Source: Chlorokybus atmophyticus (Eukaryota > Streptophyta > Chlorokybophyceae > Chlorokybales > Chlorokybaceae). From it: 64,000 bases of DNA. The notes beneath the pieces were generated by a model. It saw only the letters and a list, made by a program, of their open reading frames with translations, was not told the DNA's origin and did not search any database. The position numbers and the translations under genes are program-made. The DNA lies in contig RHPI01000008.1 in the NCBI GenBank assembly GCA_009103225.1, positions 300,015 through 364,014 on the forward strand, given 5' to 3'. Positions 55,676 to 64,000 of this stretch are shown piece after piece; positions within the stretch are counted from its first letter, which is position 1; every line of letters starts with the position of its first letter.

Positions 55676-57730
55676 CTAACTAATGCTTGCGCACTTTTGC
55701 ACATGGCCGTTCAAATACAACCAAGCGCCGCCTCTATGGCAACCTGGCATCAATGCTGCTTTGGCCCACAATTCCCTCTGTGTAACAAGGACAGTACACC
55801 ATGAACATTACAATTACATCAGTTACTTACAACATGATGCTAACATGCGGCACGCACCTTGGGCACAGCGCATAGGCTAGTGGACTCAAACTTGTCCACG
55901 GCTGAGTGGTATGTTTCAATCACTTCTTCAGATGTGAGCACGCATTTGAACTTGAACATCATCGTGGGACGTGCGTGCAAACACCGCCGGCTGATGCCAA
56001 TGAAGAGGGGAGCGGACTACGTGCAAACAACAGTTAAGTTAAGTGCGCATGTCTGCATTGCGCACTTGATGAGTCCATGATGTTTTTCACACTCACCAAA
56101 TGCTTTCCATCCACGCCGGACTCCTCTTCAACCTCCCGCACAATGGAGTCATACATCTCAAACTCTGCCTTGCCAGGAGATACGTCTTCAAAACAAGAAA
56201 TGCCAGCATCCTTTGGCTTCACGGACCAAACCAACACACGTGAGCTGGATCACACACATCCCAAACCGTTGGGAATCATGCGCAACCAGTCGTTCAGATT
56301 GTACAACAACACGCACCCCACAAAGCATGCGCATGTGTGTGTAATACACAAAACATGCTCGTACCTCAGGATGGCCACCGGGGAAAACGAGCGTATGCGG
56401 GCATTCCCCAACATTGCCGCTGCGTTGGAGCACAATGACGTGCTCGTCGCTCGTTTCCACCACCGCACCGTTACCCAATGACGAGGCAGTGTGTTGCCAC
56501 CTTGCAACATCCTGATGACAAACACACTCGCGCAGCTTCAGCGCCAGATTGTGGCTCAGCTAAGCGGTGGTTGTTACAAAACAAGGCTTACCCACTCGCT
56601 TGGTGATTGTGCCATATCCGGCATTGCGGAGTCAACGGTCACTGCCGGCGCTTTTGACATATTCGCCGGCAATGCTGATGTCGTTGTTGGCGCTGCCGCA
56701 AAGCCTTGCCACCGAGGGTTCAGGTTCGTACCCACAAACTGGCTACCAGCCGGCAGATGATAAGCAAAGGAGACAAGTCAAGGAAACCTCACAAACGGAC
56801 TTGACTCTCATGAAGTGCTCACTTCAAATTGAGAGATTGACAAAGACCATGGGCAACCTGTAGTTTGTCAAGCCCAAGCGCAGTGTCACGTGGGATGGAT
56901 GGCCTGCAGTATCCGTTTTATCCACTCGTATCCCACCATACTGCGCAGACACAGGCATGAGATGTTGGATGATATACAACCATGCTCCCATTGGTGCTTA
57001 TTGATGGTACGGAGACATCATGCAGCGCATATTTATGGCACAGCAGACTTCGCGAAAGTGTGCTAGTCATGACCCATGTTACCCTGAACTTCGTGCCGTT
57101 GAAAAGCGCTGGCTGCGCTGCCAGCCGCTGCTCCCATATCTGGGAGTGGACACCGTTGAGAAGCATACAGCAAACGCACACATACAATAAAAAAGAGTAA
57201 GTTGGTTGTGATAAGATTTAGTGTTGGATTTTGCTGAGAGTACACGAAAACACGAACTGAGTGATGTGTAAGTCAACGGATTGCAACAGCAAGAAAGAAG
57301 GGGGGAAGTAAGGAACCGGCAAGAAGCAGACCAGGCAAAGAAGTTGGGTAATCAAGACGATTCAGCAGGATTCTCAGTAGCAAAAGACCTTGCACCTGTG
57401 TAATGGACTGCTCCAGTTGCGGGTCTGGATGAGGCACCCTGTCGTACTTGGTGCTCGCCTCCACAGTCAACTGCGTGTGCACGCTTGCATGTGCATGTGC
57501 GCACGCATGTTTGTGATTATCACTCTTGTTCAGTGCGCAAAGCAACACAACCACGCCCTCTCAGTATGTATTGGCAATAGAGGAATCACTAAAGAAAAAG
57601 TCAGCTCAAGCAGCTGCAGAACAACGCGAGAGACCCACCAACCTCCTACCTGATCTTGGCTTAGACCGGTTGGGCAATGCAGGAGGATCTCAAACTGGGA
57701 CAAGTGTGGAGCATCAGCATCAACATCCAT
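55676..57730 (-). CDS. NUDT9: Nudix hydrolase, plant NUDT9 / animal NUDT22 type (9 exons)
   Basis: Nine minus-strand exons join exactly in frame to 324 residues: 57730-57650, 57470-57396, 57139-57083, 56940-56858, 56742-56592, 56511-56365, 56216-56097, 56016-55858, 55777-55676 (TAG). This matches the size and order of Arabidopsis Nudix hydrolase 9 (recalled): YDRVPHPDPQLEQSITQIWE, LFNGTKFRYGG, LRLGLTNYSQFVGTNLNPRW, HTASSLGNGAVVETSD, VLQRSGNVGE, VFPGGHPE, then the Nudix helix REVEEESGV (residues 225-233), PLFIGISRR and a final MPGCHRGGAWLY. As in this family, an insertion separates GGHPE from the REVxEExG helix. Such enzymes hydrolyse nucleoside diphosphate derivatives; human NUDT22 acts on UDP-glucose, so UDP-sugar cleavage is the best guess. 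The ATG is 97 bp from the divergent gene's ATG. Confidence 0.93.
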
Positions 57731-57827
57731 AGCCACTTGCACCTCCACCTGCACCTTCACCGCCGCCTGCGCCTAAACTGCCACAACTGTCAGCCACCTT
57801 CACGCTTGGCTTGGTTGTTGCATAGGC
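57731..57827. promoter_or_regulatory. Shared divergent promoter region
   Basis: Only 97 bp separate the start codons of the Nudix gene (-) and the ureidoglycolate-lyase-like gene (+). Both 5' leaders and the core promoter elements must lie here, unless transcription starts inside the partner gene. The sequence is C-rich (CACCTCCACCTGCACC) with no TATA box. Confidence 0.6.
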
Positions 57828-59513
57828 ATGGCGTCGGCGTCGGCGGCGGTTGCGTGCGCGTGGTCGTTGGCGTCGCCGTCGTTGTCGCAAGGCAGGCTAG
57901 GCAGCGGAAGGCGGAGGCCCCTGTCGTCGTCATCATGCCAGCTGGCATCATCATCTGTCTGTCTTAGGCCATGCCAGGGGGCAGAGGTGGCAGTTTCTTC
58001 CTCTGCTGGAGTAAGCGCTAGGGTTTGGGGCAGGCGCCAGGCAATTCGCTGCTGCCTGGACGCTGTCTCCAGCCAGCAGTATGAGGCCTCTTCCCGTACG
58101 GACACTGCCGCTGCTGCTGCTGGACAGCGCCGCCGGAGGATCGTCCTTACGCCCGTTGAAGCCACGCCGGAAACGTTCGCACCTTTCGGGCAGGTTTACG
58201 ATGACACTAAAGTCACTGCTAAACACATTCTGTAGTAACGAGTAACTTGTTTCAGTTAACACTTCTCTCCAAGTTATAAGCATGTGTGCAAGTGACTGAT
58301 ATGGGCATGTTGCTTGTGATTATTACGAGCTTGACTTTGGTTTTGGAAACTGCTTCTGTTGGATCTGGACTGCTGCTGGTTGCGACGCGGCATATGCATG
58401 GTTGGTCTACTTGCGCATGAATGCATTATCGGCATGCCTCAACCAGCCTCATGAAGTCACGCATGCACAATGGCACCAATACAGCATCAACGGGCAGGTC
58501 GTGTGCATGCATGCCTGAGTCATTCACTGGTTCGTTCTCACTTGTGCGTGCACGCTCCTAATGTGTGTTTGAGCTGATCAATAGATATAAGCTTACAAGC
58601 CCTTTTAACAAACAGATGTTCACGGAAATGCCGCATGGATTGCTGCCATGGGTTTACATTCTCTGCAATTTTCACCACGTCTTAGTCGCTGCTGTCCTCA
58701 GGTCATTGGCCCGACAGACGACGGAGCGGAGTTTGGAGATGATGACGCACAGCTGCAGCTGGATCGGGGCACCCCCAGGTGGATGTAGTCAGCAGCCTTC
58801 TGCTTGCTTTGGACGCGTTTGAATGTCAGCTGTTTCCAGCAATCACACAGTGTCATGGTCTTGCGAATGAGCAGCGCTGTAGTCAGTCTCTAAAAAGCTG
58901 CTGTTGGTGTTTGTTTCTATAGGAGTTGCAAGGAATTGCTTCTTGCTACACATCGGCTTAGTGGATAGTAGTAGTTTACACATGATGGTGGGTTGTGTCG
59001 TTGAGCACATGTTGTGGCAGGTTCTACATAATGAGGTTACCGCGAAGAGGTCGAGTATTGGACCGCATAACACACCACGCCAAGGTCACGCAGTGCCTTG
59101 GGTCACTTGGCGATCAGTCATGGTATGCAAAGCTTTTGGACCAGGCTTAATGCATATCACCTGGTTCGCAACATAACCTGCCTCTGAACCTTCCCGCTAG
59201 GTATATGGCTGTGTGCCCACCGGGCACGCGCCCATCCGAGGACAACATTGTTGCATTCAGAGTACCTCCAAGGCGGTTCATTAGAATGCATGCAACCACA
59301 TGGCATGCGGGCCCGTACTTTGAGGATGAGGAGATGATGGATTTCTACAACTTGGAGCTTAGCGACACAAATGTGGGTTGTGCACATATGTAGCTTCGCA
59401 TGTTGGTGTGCAACTCGCACTAACTGTGCTGTGTGCAGGTTGTCGACCACAACAACCACTATTTTGGCAAAGAGGGTCTGGAGTTTGAGATCGCAATGAG
59501 GCCAGTCGGTTGA
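57828..59513 (+). CDS. Ureidoglycolate lyase (AllA)-like cupin protein with N-terminal extension (5 exons)
   Basis: Exons 57828-58193, 58702-58778, 59021-59122, 59201-59372 and 59439-59513 (TGA) join in frame to 263 residues. Residues 1 to about 95 are Ala/Ser/Arg-rich, like a transit peptide. The mature part follows the plant protein labelled ureidoglycolate hydrolase (Arabidopsis At2g35810, recalled): PVEATPETFAPFGQV, FGDDDAQLQLDRGTPRFYIM, RITHHAKVTQCLGSLG, IVAFRVPPRRFIRMHATTWH, AGPYFEDEEMMDFYNLELSD, VVDHNNHYFGKEG. The paired histidines (MHATTWHAGP) fit a cupin metal or substrate site. AllA releases glyoxylate and urea from ureidoglycolate in purine breakdown, but plant ureidoglycolate turnover is credited to an unrelated amidohydrolase, so the reaction here is uncertain. 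A TGTAA motif at about 59,598 could be a polyadenylation signal. Confidence 0.9.
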
Positions 59514-59999
59514 CAAGCAAAGCGCTGTTTTGTGTATATACCACGATCTATATCCTATACTAAGAGTAGATGGCGGATTGTACAACATGCATTCATGTGT
59601 AACGGAACAATACAGTGTAACCTAGTACCTAGGGCTACAAATGGCGAGTCTGGACTAGTCATCAGCGTCAGTGTTGTGATTCGGATACCCCGATGCTGAT
59701 GTGGGTGCATGGACAGTCTGCAGTATTTTCCTCAGTCACAGGTTTCGAGCGCAGGGTCAAGATATACCAGCACTTCAAGAAGAAAGCTACCCAAGGCTTG
59801 AAACCCTGAATGCTGCATTGGTTGTACAGCAGGATCTGCCGAGGATCTGCCTAGGATGTGTCAATTTTTTACCATAAAGATGCTTATCAATCACAGACGT
59901 ACAGTGGGTGCGGGTCATGTCCATGGCTATGCCTAAGCTCACACGTCACAGCAACAACGGCCAGCACAGGGCCACGCAACAGCGCAGCACACTAGCACG
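59514..59999. other. Intergenic
   Basis: 3' flank of the AllA-like gene. No further gene recognised. Confidence 0.5.
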
Positions 60000-60536
60000 C
60001 TAGCACGCGCATGCAACTACACGCAGGTGCCCTGCAGCACCTGCGAGGACCGCATCCTCCGCCATCGGGGGCACCGTCTGTAGCGGCACCCATCCCGGCA
60101 CAGCCGCCACAGCAGCGGCACCACGCTCGAGCAGCGCCAGCCCCTGCGCCCGCTGCAGGGCGCAGGCCACCCTCTGACGATACATGGCCACGAACCCGCT
60201 CAGACGGCCGAGGGTGAGGCCACGCGTGTAGACCGCCTGCCGGGCGCACTTCGCAATCAGCGCGTTGAACGCCCCGCCCAACGTCCCTAGCGTCTCTGCC
60301 GCCAGCGGTATGAACTCGTCCGCGGGCGGGTGGTCGGCATCCTTGCGCCGCTTCGCCTGCTCCGCCTCCTTCGCCGCCCCTCCTGGTCGCTGGCCTGGTT
60401 CGGGACACGTCCAACAACCAACGCCGATCGCGCCCCGGCTCGGAGGCGACCAAGTCAATCCGACGGTCGTGGGTCTCGCCGGGCCGTATGGGCATAAACC
60501 CGGCCTGCTCCCTACTGACGACGTACCCAGCATCAC
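60000..60536 (-). pseudogene. LINE-like ORF2 3'-terminal fragment, frameshifted
   Basis: On the minus strand two overlapping frames share one ancestral reading. IDLVASEPGRDRRWLLDVSR lies in one frame. KEAEQAKRRKDADHPPADEF, IPLAAETLGTLGGAFNALIA and YRQRVACALQRAQGLALLER lie in the other. This order (a V/D-x-x-V-T-x-P-like strand, an Ala/Lys-rich helix, F-x-P-x-A-x-E-T-x-G, a terminal Arg-rich helix) is what I recall at the C-terminus of algal LINE reverse-transcriptase polyproteins. The fragment is much more GC-rich than its surroundings, consistent with an inserted element. No 3' poly-A tail was clear. Confidence 0.55.
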
Positions 60537-60540
60537 GCAG

Positions 60541-61060
60541 GATCAGGTACCTCGACGGGATGTCAATGCGCCTGTAGTACCAGCCATGTCAGAAAACTTT
60601 TGCGCAAGAACATGTGCGGTTGCGCCAACCCGTATGCATGTAGCACAAAACGCATGCATATCCGCACTTGTGCACCAATATGCACGAGCAATGCGAAAGC
60701 AGCTGTGCTGCTGCAGATCACTGCCAGCAGGTTCAGCCAACAACATGCGGCGTGGCTGTCCAAGCACGTGCATTTTGGTGCTCTTGTCGTTGGATGCTGA
60801 CCGTTCGGCAATGTAAGAACCTCAATCATAGACTGACACCGCACATTTACATCTCAACACATACGCATTGCCATATGATGTTATACATACCCTCAGTCAC
60901 CATCCAACACGCTTCTGGCACAAGCAAAGTGGAAACAAAACCATTCTCAACAATTAACTCACTATTAGGCAAACTTGAATGCACACAAAACCAGCGCTTG
61001 AATAAACAGCGGTGATTGAGTTCATACTGCCACAGCTTTGCACAAAAAAGTATATGAGCA
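60541..61060. other. Intergenic
   Basis: 3' flank of PIG-Z. A short repeat-like stretch of CGCATGCATATCCGC-type sequence occurs near 60,650. No gene recognised. Confidence 0.4.
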
Positions 61061-63684
61061 CTACAAGAGATTGCACGCTGCTGTTTTGTCATTGACTGCA
61101 ACTATGACATGTATTTCAATGCGCATGGACTCGTAGGCACTCATCAGTCCCGTGGCTTTGGAAATCTCCACAACAATGCTCAGCTCTTCCCCGCTGAAGT
61201 GCGGCCCGAAACTGCCGACCAGTTGCAGCTCAAACTCGGACAAACAGTTGCATTCAGCCTCAGGACGCACTCCGTGACTGGCTGGCAAAACCACATAGAC
61301 CATGCTTGAACTCGCAGCCGCTTGTCTCATAGTATCACATAAGGACGCCGTGGGTGCCCCAGCCAAGTCAATAATATTAACCTCTGCAGCAGAAGGTGGT
61401 TGTCATGTCTCGCACTAACGGCACAACACTTGCACAGGTGCACGCGCACGCGAATATACACACATGCATGGGAGCGCAGGCAGATAGAGATGCGTCACCT
61501 GGTTGGGCATCAGCGGTTGGTGCAGTGCACGCGGTTGCCGGGATGCTGAGGAGGAACCGCGGCGGCATGTACGTGCGATGGAAAATGACCGTCGTGTTTA
61601 CGCTGGACGACAAAGCCTGGCAGCCTGGAAGCAAGCTACCATCTTCATGCACAGACGCCTGCAGCTGCGGCTGAAGCAGCCCGTGCAGATGCATTGTTGC
61701 AGGCACAACACCCGCCTGAACCACAATCAATGCTTGTTTGTCTAGTTAAGGACCTTTTAATAATACAACCCACATGCATACACCACATGACGGAGTCATA
61801 AGCACCTGATGCAGGAAGCCGTATCCGACCAAGAGGGAGATGTTGAAGAAGGCCCACACAGTCTGGGAGACCACAAGGAAAGGTTACACAGAGACAGGTA
61901 GGTAGTGCAGACAATGCACCCATGATGCTATAACGAAGGGTACCTTGCGCATTGGAGTTTTGACTGGGACGTCTCCAACGACTATGCATAGTGGTAGCAA
62001 CAGCGGCAGCAAGAAGCGCGGCTCCTGCATGAGATACGCTTGCTGTCAGCATTGACCCATACGACTGTTGTGAATCTGCTAAACAAACACGCATGTAGCC
62101 TTAAGCTCAATCACGTCAACAAACACAAGCAAGCACCCGGCTGCACCTGGTGTGGGGCCATTGACAGTGCGAACAAAGGCAGCAGGATGCATCCAACCAA
62201 GCATAACCTAATGCTTTGGGCTTTTGTGGGTGGCAATTTGGCTCCTGCGCCATTGCAAGAAATTCAGCCCAGCAAGACTGCATGTTGCTCAAGCGTGTGC
62301 TGCGCATTGCTCGCATTGTTGTGCATGTCAACGTGCACAACATGCGGCGGCTTCAAAACAATGCTGTCAACTATCTGCTTGACCTACCGCAGCATAAGTG
62401 GAACAACTGGGAGGCGCAAGCCAGGGCAACAGGGCCGAACATGAGTGGCATGTTGACCACGACATGCAAGTAGCGCGGGTGTAGTCCTGTCCAGTGAGTG
62501 GGTGTAAAGCAAAAGGCCACGCAGGACGAGGAAAGGAAAAGTGACACGCTTTTTGCCAATGCTCACCATGCAGTGACAGATTCTTTGCTTGAATGTTGTA
62601 CAGAAGACTGTTAATCGGTGTCCACATGAGTCTGCCCTGCACACAACCTGGGATGAACACCAGAATCCTTGAAAGGTGGTTACAGCGGGCTGTACAACAA
62701 CTTCAGTTCAGACACACCTTCCAATGAAAGGTGCACAGCTGGCGAAGTCGCCGAAATATGGTTGCGCATGTTGCAAGAATAGAAAGCAGGGCGTTGGAAG
62801 CATCAGGGCGCAGCATTGTGGCGTTGTCTGATGTGCAAATAGCAAGTTGCCCATAGAACAAGGAGTCGCCGATTGCGATCACTAGAGCAGTGGGAACAAA
62901 GCCCGCCGTCAAGCTCAAGCCAAACTGCACTGAAAACAGTTGCGGTTAGATGCTGTCACAAAAACAAGTCCCATCAACGTACTAACACAAAGATGTGCTA
63001 AGCAGAGAGAGAGAGAGGAGTGCACGGGCACTTGTGTCTGAAGCAATCGCACCTGTGTGCTTTACATACTGCAGTACACCCTTTCCGTCTGCGCAACAAG
63101 TGAGTAGCTTGAAAAGAAGCAAAGGCGCGGCGAAAAACGCGAACGTGAATCGCGCAAACAAGCCAAATGCCAACACTGCGCCGAGCCACAAGCATTGCAA
63201 CAGTGTGCATTTGGTCTTGTGTGGCGTGGGCATTACAGCCAGTACTGCTAGGGCCAGCAGCAGAGTCTCAAGAGTGTTGGAAAAGGTGCGCGTCATGAAC
63301 AGGAGAGTTGGCCATGCTGAAGCGTACACCAGCAGAGTGCGCGGGGACGACCCGCAAAGCGCACTCGCCTTTGCAACTGCCATGTCTGTTACGACCTGTA
63401 TGGTGAGTTACTACTATTATCTTTGGCTTACTCAATACACAAGATGTCCGCTGTTACCCGCAATGAGCGACGTGCCGAACAAGTAGATTCGTGGCAAGAG
63501 AAGCAAGGCGCCGGGTTTCACCACCCATTCACCTGCGAGCACATTGTTATGACTGATGCCATTGGCAGCATTTATATAACAATGCGCGCGTGGCGAGCGG
63601 ACCGAGGAGTGCATCTTCGCCCGCTTACCCCATTTTTGGGATACTGCACGCAGCAGCAAATACGGAGGACCAGCCAATGCAAAC
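61061..63684 (-). CDS. PIGZ: GPI mannosyltransferase 4 (PIG-Z/Smp3), 5' end missing
   Basis: Nine minus-strand exons join in frame to 493 residues: 63395-63066, 62924-62718, 62636-62567, 62486-62388, 62244-62147, 62024-61944, 61862-61806, 61715-61499, 61383-61061 (TAG). A 40-nt exon at 63684-63645 (FALAGPPYLLLRA) may precede them. Human PIG-Z has about 580 residues, so roughly 90-100 N-terminal residues, including the HPDE loop, are unresolved or beyond the right edge. PIG-Z is an ER membrane enzyme of the GT22 family that adds the fourth mannose to GPI anchors from dolichol-phosphate-mannose. Family marks: SAWPTLLFMTRTFSNTLETL, LFARFTFAFFAAPL, GDSLFYG, TPINSLLYNIQAKNLSLHG, LHPRYLHVVVNMPLMFGPVA, APHQEPRFLLPLLLPL, VGYGFLHQAGVVPA, FHRTYMPPRFLL and VNIIDLAG. 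Confidence 0.92.
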
Positions 63685-64000
63685 CTGCGAACACAGACGC
63701 GCTTACATTGGGGCATCGAATCCATACAAGTAGAGCGCACACACAAAATTGTTGATTCATGGTCAATCACATAAGCGCATATGTGAATGCGCGCATGGGG
63801 TGTGTATGGTGAGTGATAGTATGCATGGGAGCAGGTTGAGACGCTGTTTGCACAGCCATTTGTGCTGTGAAGCCCTGTCCACACCTGAGATGCCGTGTAT
63901 GTGGCAGCACATTGCTGCAACTGCAACTACAAGTGTGTGCATGCCAGCGACACAGCCAGCTTACGGTACTAGAGACGAGCGTGCTGCTTGCGGCGAACGT
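63685..64000. other. Right edge, probable intron or upstream exons of PIG-Z
   Basis: No exon encoding the conserved HPDE motif of PIG-Z was found here, so the first exon or exons probably lie beyond the window. Confidence 0.4.

Noticed and set aside
56491-56863. Plus-strand open frames over the Nudix gene.
   Set aside because: Shadows of exons 5 and 6 of the minus-strand gene, which carry the conserved motifs.
60000-60536. A host gene in the GC-rich frames.
   Set aside because: Related residues are split between two frames and the pattern fits a LINE remnant.

Overview
This window looks like nuclear DNA of a green-lineage (Viridiplantae) alga. Seven genes can be rebuilt exon by exon with GT-AG introns. 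Six of them match eukaryotic or plant families: HEI10, a UNE2-like transporter, an ASG1-like protein, a NUDT9-type Nudix hydrolase, an AllA-like protein and PIG-Z. At least three proteins start with Ala/Ser/Arg-rich, transit-peptide-like leaders. Base composition is near neutral, intergenic DNA is long and rich in microsatellites, and there are two assembly gaps (7807-8113 and 33015-33242). The species cannot be named from sequence alone. All exon models, frames and family assignments were made by eye, without alignment or database search.

Layout. 1.4-5.7 kb: a 12-exon membrane-anchored coiled-coil/TPR protein (+). 8.2-14.5 kb: a decayed Ty3/gypsy chromovirus (-) with LTRs and a TAGCT target duplication, inserted in a short tandem repeat. 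14.9-17.8 kb: a 10-exon major facilitator transporter (+). 20.0-22.3 kb: the meiotic crossover gene HEI10 (+, 7 exons). 25.3-31.4 kb: a second copy of the same chromovirus (+) with a CATAA target duplication. 34.1-36.0 kb: an ASG1-like gene (-). 38.5-39.2 kb: a small unknown gene (+). 39.9-46.9 kb: an unusual cluster on the + strand. It holds a coiled-coil gene, a decayed DUF6589-like element protein, a decayed PIN/XPG-like nuclease with a Cys-rich CXC tail, a Tudor-like fragment and an intronless phage/bacterial-style cytosine-5 DNA methyltransferase. 47.3-50.1 kb: fragments of unknown genes (-). 51.7-53.6 kb: a non-autonomous DNA transposon with terminal inverted repeats and a TA target duplication. 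55.7-57.7 kb (-) and 57.8-59.5 kb (+): a head-to-head pair, NUDT9-type Nudix hydrolase and ureidoglycolate-lyase-like protein, 97 bp apart. 60.0-60.5 kb: a LINE-like fragment (-). 61.1 kb to the right edge: GPI mannosyltransferase 4 (PIG-Z, -), with its N-terminus missing or unresolved.

The host genes are unrelated housekeeping, transport and meiotic functions and do not form a pathway. The most interesting part is the 41-47 kb cluster: two proteins of what looks like one large mobile-element family, next to a DNA methyltransferase that has no introns. The mobile elements carry nonsense changes of the CAA-to-TAA and TGG-to-TAG/TAA type, as expected from deamination of (possibly methylated) cytosine. 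The host genes carry none.
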